A stretch of 64,000 nt of DNA from Magnetovibrio sp. (GTDB lineage: Bacteria > Pseudomonadota > Alphaproteobacteria > Rhodospirillales > Casp-alpha2): NCBI GenBank assembly GCA_002690705.1, contig NZFO01000016.1:130135-194134 (forward strand), read 5' to 3'. This document shows positions 27,802 to 36,928 of this stretch, piece by piece (position 1 is the first letter of the stretch; each line of letters begins with the position of its first letter). Below the pieces are notes generated by a model. It did no database searches and was not told where the DNA came from. It saw only the letters and a program-made list of their open reading frames with translations. The position numbers and the translations under genes were made by a program.

Positions 27802-29048
27802 CAGACGATTTTCCCGGCCACTGCGCTCTCGACACAACGCTCCATTTCAGCCAAAATAGGGTCGTAACCATATCCCCCGATTATATTGGTCAGCTTCGCG
27901 GAATTCGTCATTAAACGGGCCCAACCATTAGCTTCTCCTAACTCTCGGGCATGCATATTATAGAAACAAACACCTTCGAGAAGAACTGCACCAGATTCTT
28001 CAATCACGTCAGCAAACCCGAAACGCTCGGCGGCACGTTTATTTTCTGGGTTAGTAGCTATTAGCAATGTCACTCCACTGCTGATAGATCGACCTCTCAA
28101 TAGCTCTGAAACCTTTTCTAATTCTATAATCGATAATTGCGGGGCCGCAAAAACAACGACATCTAAACTGTCATCACCCTCCCCATATCCCGCCATAAAG
28201 GCCTCAATATCAGCAAGAGAAATCCGAGTTGATTTGGGGGGGGTAGAGTCAAAAACTGCTCTAACGTTTGGCGCTTCCGGCGTCACACCCACTATGTGAA
28301 ACATGGCGGTTGACCCATAACTAGCCAAGGCCGCGCCGAAATGCTTAAGATCATCAGACGTTGGAGCAGGACCTGTAATGCCGTCAATTACAGGGACTTG
28401 GAAATACGAGCCCATAGCATTGCCAACAATACCACCAAGTACACCCCATTCCGTCCAGTTTCGCGGAGTTACCTCAAGGTGAAAAAGAGCCGTGCCCCGG
28501 CGTTTCTCATCCAGATGGAATCCATAGCGCGCTGTCCGGCCGGTCAAAGCTGACGCCAAGGCAGATGGTCCACCCTCGTAGTTTGTACGCGCACCTTGAA
28601 CTGAGTTTGAATAGATCACCACACCGGTGTCTCCCATAGCTAGGTGTTCGCCTAATACAGGCGGCATAACTGTTTGATAGTTGATACAGGTATCCGTCAT
28701 CATTACGCCAAGAGATCGAAATGCTCTCACCGCACGACGCTCCAGTTCAACGAAGCTAAAGTTTTGGTTAATACGTTCATAGGCATTAAAGTCTGCTCCG
28801 CGCGGGTCTGTGAGAGTTGGAATACACACTTTGCACAGATCTCTCGGGTAGCATGCCAACTCCTCCAAGTGCTGAACACCAGCTTCACCTAACGATTCTG
28901 TATCCGCCATGATATGCGCCTGCGCGACCTCAACAAAATCTATCGCGTCAAAGAAGCCCCCAATCTTCACTTGACGCGCCAACGCCTGACGTCGAGGCTC
29001 ACCGAATTCACCACGCAGCATCGCTTCCTCATAATTTGTTAATTGCAT
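27801..29048 (-). CDS. Aconitase X catalytic large subunit, DUF521
   Basis: A 415-residue AcnX catalytic subunit. It shows DTCINYQTVMPPVLGEHLA, where the conserved iron-sulfur Cys normally stands in a CTPYL motif, then NSVQGARTNYEGGPSALASA and the C-terminal TNSAKL and ERCVESAVAGKIV. The start is ATG 29048, preceded by GAGGGGGG. The DUF3604 gene ends 11 bp upstream, so the genes are coupled. AcnX enzymes dehydrate a 3-hydroxy acid or hydroxyproline. The CTPYL to CINYQ change and the absence of proline-pathway genes nearby argue for a substrate other than cis-3-hydroxyproline. Confidence 0.85.
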   Translation of the reverse strand: MQLTNYEEAMLRGEFGEPRRQALARQVKIGGFFDAIDFVEVAQAHIMADTESLGEAGVQHLEELACYPRDLCKVCIPTLTDPRGADFNAYERINQNFSFVELERRAVRAFRSLGVMMTDTCINYQTVMPPVLGEHLAMGDTGVVIYSNSVQGARTNYEGGPSALASALTGRTARYGFHLDEKRRGTALFHLEVTPRNWTEWGVLGGIVGNAMGSYFQVPVIDGITGPAPTSDDLKHFGAALASYGSTAMFHIVGVTPEAPNVRAVFDSTPPKSTRISLADIEAFMAGYGEGDDSLDVVVFAAPQLSIIELEKVSELLRGRSISSGVTLLIATNPENKRAAERFGFADVIEESGAVLLEGVCFYNMHARELGEANGWARLMTNSAKLTNIIGGYGYDPILAEMERCVESAVAGKIV

Positions 29049-29059
29049 GGTAGCCCCCC

Positions 29060-31303
29060 TCACTTAAAGACGTACACGGGGCTAGACCAGATAAAATGGC
29101 CATCCTCTTGTGTAATACGAACGTAGTATGCATTGTCTCTACCCGCATTCAACTTCAAGCGCCTTTCCAACTTGACAGCGCGGTGCCGGTTCTCATTGGG
29201 CAACCGAAAAATACGGATACGACGATCAATACCACCATTGGCAAAAATTAATTCATCGCGACCAATATCGCTCACTTTGATCTCTTCGGAGACAAGGTCT
29301 GTCTTAATATCTATTGAGCCCTCTTCCTCATCTTGCAACCATGCATCAAAGCCTCCAAAGCCTCCAGTGGTAATCGCCGTCCATTCCAGCCTCCTACCGT
29401 CAACAGGATTAAAAATTTTATCTTGGTTGAATCGATTAATAGGTTCAACACGGGCAAAACTATTGCCAAGAAATTCAGCGTGCCCGTCCCAAATAGTCTC
29501 ACGGCCCCGACCTCGGTATTCAGAGCCTTCCCAAAGCACACGGACACGGGTGCCAAGGTCTGCTTCGTTATAGGGTCGGAAAACTTCAACAGTTTCTGCG
29601 CCATTTCGAATATCAATCCGCTCAATCGGAGCCGATGCATGCACATCAACGGTAAACGTAATTTCATCATCACTAGATTTCAGGATATCACCCATCATTG
29701 CCTCATCGGTCATTTCAGACGTCACGTCGCCAAGGTTTGGATCATCGGAAAAATGTTCTGCTGGATTATCAAATCGCACGCGGGTATCTAACACCACTCT
29801 ATTACCAGTGGTCCCATAATGATGGCGCTTCTTCATAGCATCCATTACTCCCGCCCTAGTAAATTCTGGCGCGAGAGCACAGGTAAGCCCCCCATAGGAG
29901 CCGAATTTCGTGGCGCCGGGATGACTGGCACCGGGACGTCCCTTATGCCCATCAGAGTTTGAGACAATCCCGACCCTATAACCTTGCTCGAAGGCGTCTT
30001 CAACCAACCACTCGAATGTCCCCCAAGCAGAGTGCACCTCAACGGCCCGCTCCAAACGATCATCATGGGCCATTTTGATGTCAGCATAACGTCCGCCTAT
30101 GTGCGCAAAGACAGTGCAATCCTCACCTTTTAGCGCCTCAAACAAGTCCGCCGCAGAATTAGAATCAGTGTCAACATCAGACAAATCATCAACCAATGCA
30201 TGGGAGGAACGGTGGATCTGTCGGCCTTCCATCATATGGAGTACGTTTCGGTCACCACCTAAGCCCGTGTTACCAGACCACTCCCATCCGGGAAAAACTA
30301 CAAATTGGTCATCTTTAGTGAATTCGACAGAAAGTTTGTTCAAGTGTTCCCAAAATTCCGTCGTGATCTGAAAGTCATTACCTTGGTGCACGCAAATATC
30401 CAAAAAGGCCTTGTCTCGAGCAAATTCATAAAAATCCCTTGCCGAGTTTGTGCCAATTGTCTCCTCCGACTGTCCATGTAAGTCTCCCCAGTATGGCAGA
30501 AGAATTGCACTTTCAGTCACTCGCATAGGGTTCGACGTGCAGATAACGACGCCGTTGTCAGCAACCAGATCAATAGTCATGTCACATGGCTCATTCACTC
30601 GTAGGCCCTCAATATTTACTGAGAACGCACCCTTTTTAAAGGTCACACTTTCGGGTAATCCCTCGACTGGCGCCGATGCCCTTAGAGAGAATGTAACAGC
30701 GCATTGGTCTGACGGGTTGCCCCAACGGTCCTCTCCCTTCATCCGCAGTTTAAAGCTCTGCCCCATACTTATACCGGTCGGCATGACCGCCTTATATTTA
30801 GCTGGCGGTCCTGGCACGATAGCAATCTCCGGTTGCTTCGGCAGTTCCACATAGTTATAGGTCGCGATGGCATCGACCAAGACGCGAAATTCAAAAGTTT
30901 GTTCGCAGAAAGTTTGAATGCGAATACCCGGACTACCACGGCGGCGGTCGCCAAACCGCACGACAATCTGGTCTCCCGCCCTTAAAAAACCCCGCACCAC
31001 TTTAATGTAAAGCGTCTTATCCCACGGTCGAATGTTACGTTTCATGTCATATTCTACGTGCAAGATAGCCCCGTTAGATGCTTCAACAGTCGTGTAATTA
31101 GGAGCTTCAGGATCATCAAATTGAGGGCGTCCCATATCCGAAGCAAAGCGATGCACGATTTTGATTGACCCTGTATCATCAATACCGAAATAACCAGCCG
31201 TATACGTTAGCGTGAATTCCTCAAAAGAGCCGGCCTCGAAACTACCCGTCGGACTGACTTCCGCTTCACCCATGCGGTGTGGCAAATATGTCGAATGAGG
31301 CAT
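29060..31303 (-). CDS. DUF3604 protein with PHP-like metal-dependent hydrolase domain
   Basis: A 747-residue protein. Residues 1-255 are beta-rich (ASNGAILHVEYDMKR and KLRMKGEDRWGNPSDQCAV look like Ig-type sandwich domains). The PHP-like domain begins YWGDLHGQSEETIG near residue 270 and continues through ICVHQGNDFQI, VVFPGWEWSG and VGIVSNSDGHKGRPG, giving His, Asp and Glu residues suited to a multi-metal site. DUF3604 proteins have no settled function, a phosphoesterase or other hydrolase is likely. No signal peptide is seen. It is the first structural gene after gntR in this operon. Confidence 0.75.
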   Translation of the reverse strand: MPHSTYLPHRMGEAEVSPTGSFEAGSFEEFTLTYTAGYFGIDDTGSIKIVHRFASDMGRPQFDDPEAPNYTTVEASNGAILHVEYDMKRNIRPWDKTLYIKVVRGFLRAGDQIVVRFGDRRRGSPGIRIQTFCEQTFEFRVLVDAIATYNYVELPKQPEIAIVPGPPAKYKAVMPTGISMGQSFKLRMKGEDRWGNPSDQCAVTFSLRASAPVEGLPESVTFKKGAFSVNIEGLRVNEPCDMTIDLVADNGVVICTSNPMRVTESAILLPYWGDLHGQSEETIGTNSARDFYEFARDKAFLDICVHQGNDFQITTEFWEHLNKLSVEFTKDDQFVVFPGWEWSGNTGLGGDRNVLHMMEGRQIHRSSHALVDDLSDVDTDSNSAADLFEALKGEDCTVFAHIGGRYADIKMAHDDRLERAVEVHSAWGTFEWLVEDAFEQGYRVGIVSNSDGHKGRPGASHPGATKFGSYGGLTCALAPEFTRAGVMDAMKKRHHYGTTGNRVVLDTRVRFDNPAEHFSDDPNLGDVTSEMTDEAMMGDILKSSDDEITFTVDVHASAPIERIDIRNGAETVEVFRPYNEADLGTRVRVLWEGSEYRGRGRETIWDGHAEFLGNSFARVEPINRFNQDKIFNPVDGRRLEWTAITTGGFGGFDAWLQDEEEGSIDIKTDLVSEEIKVSDIGRDELIFANGGIDRRIRIFRLPNENRHRAVKLERRLKLNAGRDNAYYVRITQEDGHFIWSSPVYVFK

Positions 31304-31328
31304 GCCCTATATCCTTTCGTATAATTTC

Positions 31329-32108
31329 TTATGCAGATTGCAAATTATGTGATCGAGTTTCTAATCGACGGCTATCAGGGGGTGTGTATACTAATTGATA
31401 ACTCAATGGCGTGTCACAAAACCCAAACCCTAAAATATGCACTACCATCCCGACCGATTCCAACTTCATACCAAGTTCCTGGCAGATCTCATCAGGCATT
31501 GTTTCAGCCCCTATTTGCTCAATGACCCGATAAGTCGGCGCATTGAATCGTTCACGCAAAACAGCACGGATATTCGCGTTATCCAATGACCTAGGTTTAA
31601 CAGATAGTAGCTCACCAAATCGGGACGCAGAGAGAACGATCCGATTTGCGATCTTGAACTCATGATTCACATTAATTTCACGATCAATCCGGACATGCTC
31701 ACGTTCTTCACCCAAAAAATCCGTCCACGCACCACCGGGCGGAATCAAATTGACTTGAGAGACGCTTGTAAAAACCGGCAATAACCCAACTCCGTCATCA
31801 TCCAAAAACCGGAAGTGCCAGAGGTCATGTAATTGGTTGGGTGGCCTCGCGACAAAGGTGCCTGCACCGTGCCGGCGCACCACGGCACCAAGTTTTGCGA
31901 GATGTGCTAAAGCTTTTTGAATAGTGCCAAGACTGGCTGGCAAATAAGCAGCCAATTCAGATTCGCCCGGCAGTCGCTCCCCAGCACGAAATTCGCCCGC
32001 TTCAATTGCATTGGCAATCTCTGACGATAACCGTATGTACTTCGGCACACGCACGCCCTCACCAAATGCACTATCTGTCAGCGCGTGTGCAAGGCGTGAT
32101 AAGTACAC
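31329..32108 (-). CDS. GntR family transcriptional regulator with UTRA-like effector domain
   Basis: A 259-residue regulator with an N-terminal winged helix: YIRLSSEIANAIEAGEFRAG, RLPGESELAAYLPASLGTIQ and VVRRHGAGTFVARPP (about residues 24-95). The rest resembles the HutC/UTRA ligand-binding domain. Its gene is the first of the minus-strand operon that runs through DUF3604, aconitase X, VOC and the SDH-like complex, with a 25-bp gap to the next gene, so it most likely controls that operon in response to a pathway metabolite. A 22-bp perfect palindrome lies 76 bp upstream of its start. Confidence 0.85.
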   Translation of the reverse strand: MYLSRLAHALTDSAFGEGVRVPKYIRLSSEIANAIEAGEFRAGERLPGESELAAYLPASLGTIQKALAHLAKLGAVVRRHGAGTFVARPPNQLHDLWHFRFLDDDGVGLLPVFTSVSQVNLIPPGGAWTDFLGEEREHVRIDREINVNHEFKIANRIVLSASRFGELLSVKPRSLDNANIRAVLRERFNAPTYRVIEQIGAETMPDEICQELGMKLESVGMVVHILGFGFCDTPLSYQLVYTPPDSRRLETRSHNLQSA

Positions 32109-32184
32109 GAATACTTCCTTTTAATAACTAATTCGATATGCAAAGCGTAATTTTTCTCAAATCTAAACCAAGTCTGAGACGAAG

Positions 32185-32206
32185 CCAAGAGCTATATAGC
32201 TCTTGG
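32185..32206. promoter_or_regulatory. 22-bp perfect palindrome upstream of gntR
   Basis: Each half-site is CCAAGAGCTAT read inward from either end, with no mismatch and no spacer. It lies 76 bp before the gntR start and overlaps the last codons of the M24 peptidase remnant. An operator for the GntR regulator and a hairpin that ends upstream transcription are both possible. No T-tract follows on the minus strand, which favours an operator. Confidence 0.55.
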
Positions 32207-32578
32207 ATAGAATTTTCTCCGCTCAAAATATAGGTTCATAATTAAAATTGCTCGCGGCACATTAACCAACAGTTCTGGAGCAACCTCAGTGGTTACAATG
32301 CTATCCGTGACAACCAAACCCCGATTATTTATCAACACGCCTGTCATAAAATGGAGAGTGATGTTTGGCTTTAATACCGAGGTATCACCAATCCGGAAAC
32401 TCATGGTTCGCTCTGCCAAGTACGGTGGATAACTAAGTCCTATGAAAAAACCTGTGCGAGTATCTTTATGCATGCCATGTTTATCTAATGTATTAAAAAA
32501 AGCTCTCGCAACGTCTTCACAAGTGTTTCCTGCACGTACCTTTTCAAGCCCAACCTATTTTGATCCGCACTCGAAATT
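32192..32578 (-). pseudogene. C-terminal remnant of an M24 family metallopeptidase (Xaa-Pro/ectoine hydrolase-like)
   Basis: The minus strand reads VGLEKVRAGNTCEDVARAFF, then DKHGMHKDTRTGFFIGLSYP, TMSFRIGDTSVLKPNITLHF and VVTDSIVTTEVAPELLVNVP. These match in order the last 120 residues of M24 creatinase-fold hydrolases, where GLSYPP and the metal-ligand Glu regions occur. The frame is open from 32554 to 32192 but is closed upstream by TAG at 32557-32555, with possible family residues (ECGSK) just beyond. The N-terminal two thirds are missing. Relatives include DoeA-type ectoine hydrolase. Confidence 0.8.
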
Positions 32579-32895
32579 CACATTAACTGAGGGGGAATCT
32601 GATATTTTTTAAAGCCTTTTAATTCACCCGCGCGATTAAGAGCGCGAGTGGTTTAAGAATTTCGCTCGTATCAGCCCAGATAATCTTAAAACATACCATT
32701 GTAAATTCCCATAAAATCGTGAGACGTGACGGAGTTATCATACTCAACCCGATTGATCCATGGTGAGGCTTCGATCCTTGAAACAAGGTCGCGCTAATAA
32801 TTTGTGGCACCACTTAATTACGATACGTTGCCAGCCGAGTGCATCAATGCTTCAATCGGATAGTTTATTGACGAAGTCGATAAGGAGAGTGACGA
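32579..32895. other. Intergenic region upstream of the M29-like gene
   Basis: About 315 bp between the M24 remnant and the plus-strand M29-like gene. It holds the ribosome-binding site AAGGAGAG at the end and presumably the promoter of that gene. I see no RNA or further peptidase sequence, and short open frames here have no motif. Confidence 0.45.
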
Positions 32896-34413
32896 ATGTC
32901 TTCCGTGGAAAAACCACACTTTGAATCGCCGCCTTTACTAACAAAACGGCCCCCTCGCTGCCCACCCTACATCGAGATCTCCAATGTTGAGGCGCTTTTA
33001 CCCTATCTAGAGCAGGTTGCAAAACGGCCCTATAATCAAGGGCTTCATGCGTGCTGGGATTTACAACCGGGGGAACGCGTTTTACTCCGTGTCGATAATT
33101 GGCATGATGAGCTTGTTGTAGACGCCTGTAAAAAAATTCTTGAAAAATACAAATGTAAATATGAAATCATGAGGGTCAATAAAGGTCCTATCCCTCAGTG
33201 GGTCGGCGCAGATGAAGTGGATTATTATCTTTACCGCACTAAGGAACTTGCAGAGTGGATGGACCAGTGGGATCAGATGGCCTCCGAGCAAAAGTACGAC
33301 AAGCTACTGTGGGGTTATGGCGGGCCAATACTGGTAGATGATCATATAAAAATTCAGCGGATGCCATTTATCACACCGGAAATCTTAGCATCACCTGCGC
33401 ATGCCATGCCTTATGAGCTCTTAAGAGCTATCGATGAGTGGACATGGGAACGCGTGCGCAGCTGCAAAAGAGTTCGGATCACTGATCCAGAAGGAACAGA
33501 CATAGAGTTTTCCAATCATGATGGATACTATGATCGGGATCGAAAAAACTACAACTGGGATTTAATCAATCAAACTTGGTCGGATAACCCGCACTTTGCC
33601 AAGACTTACCTGCCCGGCCACATCACCGGACGGCCCTGGATATTTCTACCTAATAAAGAAGATGGCAACGGGGTAATCGCCGGAACCACGAATCACATTG
33701 CACCTGTGGATTGGACACAATTGATTATTCAAAATAGTAAAGTTGTTGCAATCAACGAAGGAGGCGAATTTGGGGATAAACTGCGCGCGCTAATGGCGGA
33801 AACGGACGATGTACAATATCCCGGCATGCCAGGGCCGGGTATTATGCACTGGTGGGAGGCATCCATTGGAACCAATCCTCATATCCACAGGCCGCGAAAG
33901 GACTTCCCCTCAGGTTTTGTAAATTGTCTATATGAACGCGTCCGCTCAGGCGTCATTCACATCGGATTTGGCACGATTATTTCTTCTATGGACGAGCGCC
34001 GAGCCGCACGCCAGGGCATGAAGGTGGGTCATTGGCATCTCCATCTCTATTTCCCAACCTATTTGGCGGACAATGAACCTGTCATTGATGACGGGCGGTT
34101 GCTGGCGTTGGATGATCCTGAAATCCGAAGAATTGCGCAAAATTTCGGTAAATATCATGATCCCTTATTGTGGTTGGAGGAAAGTTGGATTCCCGCCATC
34201 CCCGGCCTGAACGTCAAAGGTGACTATTGGCGACATTATGCTAATAACCCACTCAAATGGGTCAAAACTGAGCTTGATATTTGTCGTAACTGGCATCATC
34301 TGTTCACGACAATGGTTGGCGGCGAAGAACGCTTTTGCAACGATGAGGCGGGATTTTGGGCGGGCAATTGCGTTGGGCAACCGAACCTTCATAAAGATAC
34401 TTGTTGTTCATAG
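32896..34413 (+). CDS. M29 aminopeptidase / NicX-like family protein, function unknown
   Basis: A 505-residue protein with AAGGAGAG before the ATG. It has PGERVLLRVDNWHDELVVDA, CKRVRITDPEGTDIEFS, DGNGVIAGTTNHIAPV, INEGGEFGDKLRALM, EASIGTNPHIHRPRK, VIHIGFGT and GHWHLHLYFPTYL. The order (an N-terminal alpha/beta domain, then a GTNP segment and HIGFGT with His and Glu candidates for metal binding) resembles M29 aminopeptidases and the related 2,5-dihydroxypyridine dioxygenase NicX. The similarity is partial, so neither activity can be assigned. It has no operon partner on its strand. Confidence 0.55.
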   Translation: MSSVEKPHFESPPLLTKRPPRCPPYIEISNVEALLPYLEQVAKRPYNQGLHACWDLQPGERVLLRVDNWHDELVVDACKKILEKYKCKYEIMRVNKGPIPQWVGADEVDYYLYRTKELAEWMDQWDQMASEQKYDKLLWGYGGPILVDDHIKIQRMPFITPEILASPAHAMPYELLRAIDEWTWERVRSCKRVRITDPEGTDIEFSNHDGYYDRDRKNYNWDLINQTWSDNPHFAKTYLPGHITGRPWIFLPNKEDGNGVIAGTTNHIAPVDWTQLIIQNSKVVAINEGGEFGDKLRALMAETDDVQYPGMPGPGIMHWWEASIGTNPHIHRPRKDFPSGFVNCLYERVRSGVIHIGFGTIISSMDERRAARQGMKVGHWHLHLYFPTYLADNEPVIDDGRLLALDDPEIRRIAQNFGKYHDPLLWLEESWIPAIPGLNVKGDYWRHYANNPLKWVKTELDICRNWHHLFTTMVGGEERFCNDEAGFWAGNCVGQPNLHKDTCCS

Positions 34414-34624
34414 CGTTTCCCCGAGAGAAGTTGCTCAATATACAATGCTCGGTCTCGGTACAAGGACCTTAGTCATGCCGCGAATTCCCTTCTGCAATCT
34501 CACGTCTAGGATCACTTGCTATGTCCCAGCCACAAAGCAAAACTCCCGACCTCTCTCAAAAACAGAGATAATAACTAATTATAGCACTATCAATTCACCG
34601 ATAATGTTATTCACGTAGGCTATA

Positions 34625-35838
34625 TCAATTTTTTTTAGCAGCCGCTGCATAGGACGGTTGCAACACGAAGCTCAAGGGAAGCGTTATCAATATGCTCAAA
34701 GCTATAATCGATAAAGCCACGTTTAAATCAAAACTATCAATCAGAATACCGTAAAGCACAGGAGCAACGGCTCCACTGCCAATACCAAGTGTATAAAAAA
34801 TACCAAAAGCACGTGCCTGACGTGTGGAGCTTACAAAATCTCCAACCGTTCCGTAAAGAACAGAAGACGTTCCATTAAGGGCAACCCCCAAAACCGGCAA
34901 CAAGATGATGATAACTGGCAGCTCCACCCCGATAATAAAAAATATTATGACGCTCGTCAGAAGTTCCAAAACCATCACGGTCCTCAGGACACCAAATTTG
35001 TCAGCAACAAATCCACAGACAAGTTTGCCTATCGCTCCACCACTAAACAGTAATGCCAAACAGAACCCAATATCTGGAACATTTAGACCTTTGCGAATCA
35101 TTAAAATGGAAGAAAAGTGATAAACCCAATTCGCGCTGAACTATCAATCATGCTAATTAATGATAGAATTGAAAAGCCACGTAGATCAATAATTCCCGAT
35201 GTAATCTGTTCAACTTGACCCACCCGAGGCTCGTGCCCGGTCGGTTCATGTCCTGCTTTAAGAGAAATTAAGGCGATTAAGATTGTTAGCGCGGCTATCA
35301 GTCCAACCACACCATAAGTTGTTGTACCAACTTGCCAGCTATAAGCACTTATGAGGATCGACGTAAAAAATGGCACTGTAACTTTTCCCAGATCCCCAGC
35401 AAAATTATACATCCCAAGCGCTGGCCGTCGGCCGCCCGACTTATAAGCCAGAGAAATCAGTGAGGAGGCCAGAGGGTGTTGGACTGCGCAACCGGCCCCG
35501 GCAAATAACAAACACACAGCTAATCCAAAAAATGAATTTGTCGTTTGCAGCATGATGAAGGCAAACCCTGCAAGAGCCGTTCCTGCAAAAAGAATTACTC
35601 GCTCTCCGAGACGCTCTGCCAAAAACCCCGCAGGAACCTGGAATATAGCCATGCTACCTGATAGGAACATTTTTAAGAACCCAACTTGAGCATGAGACAA
35701 CCCTAATCCGGTGGCCCAAAGTGGTAACAGGATAAATAGAACATCTGAAAAACCATCATGTACAAAGTGTGCTAAACTGCCGGTAATAAGAATTTTTTTA
35801 CGGCGTTGCGAAATCGAGTTAAGTGATGCCTTTTGCAT
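34625..35838 (-). pseudogene. MFS transporter (fosmidomycin-resistance-like) broken by a one-base frameshift
   Basis: The N-terminal half (35838 to 35101) has six predicted helices with LAHFVHDGFSDVLFILLPLW and FQVPAGFLAERLGERV. It ends ITFLPF at a TAA. The C-terminal half continues in another frame from 35103 with LMIRKGLNVPDIGFCLALLF, and VCGFVADKFG. Adding one T to the CCATTTTAATG run at 35103-35113 would restore a single protein of about 405 residues reading LPFLMIRKG. So this is either a recent pseudogene or a base-call error in a homopolymer. The family exports small molecules. The substrate is unknown. Confidence 0.83.
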
Positions 35839-36052
35839 TGGTTTAGCTACATACTCTACGCTTGACCATTCTGACCCGATCGGCGATGCCCATGGTTGTC
35901 ATTCGTCTATCGAGGGCCGCGCATATCTTGAAGTAACTCTAGAAATCATGATCTGCTCGCCAACACTAGCCGACAACCGCAAACAGACTTACCTCGCTCT
36001 GCTTTTATTCTTAGGGTCCCATCAAGAGCACCAATTGGTCCATTAATCTTAA

Positions 36053-36928
36053 CTAAACAGCAAGTGCTTCGCGCAACGCATCGCCAATGTGCGACGGCGT
36101 ATCGAGAACATTTACACCAGCATTTTCCAACGCAATTCGTTTAGACTTATAAGTGCCTTTGTCACCCATAATAATGGCACCAGCATGCCCCATTTTCTTA
36201 CCCGCCGGTGCAGCACCACCGGCAATAAAAGCGGTAATGGGTTTATCCATACTGGCGGCATATTCGGCTGCAGCTTCCTCCATGCCCCCACCTATTTCTC
36301 CAACAATAGCAATCGCATCAACACCCTGGAATCCGTCCAAAGCTCGAAGCGCATCGACAGTACTCGTGCCAATAACCGGGTCACCGCCAATCCCCAAGAA
36401 TACCCGAATACCATACCCCGATGCCGTGATATTTTGACATATCAAGGTTGCCAAAGACCCAGACCGTGAGATAACTCCGACACTACCGGGTTGAAAAATA
36501 CTGCCATTAAACGCAGGCATAAAGCCCAAAAAACACTCGCCTACGGTCACCGTTCCAGCCGTGTTGGGACCTATGATCGTCGTTCCAAATTCTTTAGCGG
36601 CTGCGACAATATACATAACGTCATGGACCGGAATATGCTCCGTCAAACAAACGACCAGCCGAGCACCCGCTTCAATAGAATCCAAGGCCGCAGCTTTAAC
36701 ATCGAGAGGAGGAACAAACATCACCGTAGCATCCACATTTCCATCTTTTCTGGCGTCTACAACGCTGGCATATACGGGCACATCGCAGTGTATCGCCCCA
36801 GCTTTTTTCGGATGCACACCTCCAACAACATTCGTCCCATATTCCTGCATCCGCTCAGTCCAAAAAGTTCCCTGCTTTCCAGTTATGCCTTGAATTATAA
36901 CCCTGTGTTTATCTCTGCAAATATACAT
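36053..36928 (-). CDS. ADP-forming acyl-CoA ligase, alpha subunit (SucD-like), possibly sulfoacetate-CoA ligase
   Basis: A 291-residue SucD-type subunit with the CoA-binding domain (VIIQGITGKQGTFWTERMQ, then VHPKKAG) and the ligase domain with the phospho-His site GKKMGHAGAIIMG near residue 245. These enzymes couple a carboxylate, CoA and ATP through a phospho-histidine. It lies with its beta subunit just downstream of a SauS-like acylating dehydrogenase, not in a TCA-cycle cluster, so sulfoacetate activation is likely. Malate or succinate are alternatives. It overlaps the beta gene by one base. Confidence 0.82.
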   Translation of the reverse strand: MYICRDKHRVIIQGITGKQGTFWTERMQEYGTNVVGGVHPKKAGAIHCDVPVYASVVDARKDGNVDATVMFVPPLDVKAAALDSIEAGARLVVCLTEHIPVHDVMYIVAAAKEFGTTIIGPNTAGTVTVGECFLGFMPAFNGSIFQPGSVGVISRSGSLATLICQNITASGYGIRVFLGIGGDPVIGTSTVDALRALDGFQGVDAIAIVGEIGGGMEEAAAEYAASMDKPITAFIAGGAAPAGKKMGHAGAIIMGDKGTYKSKRIALENAGVNVLDTPSHIGDALREALAV

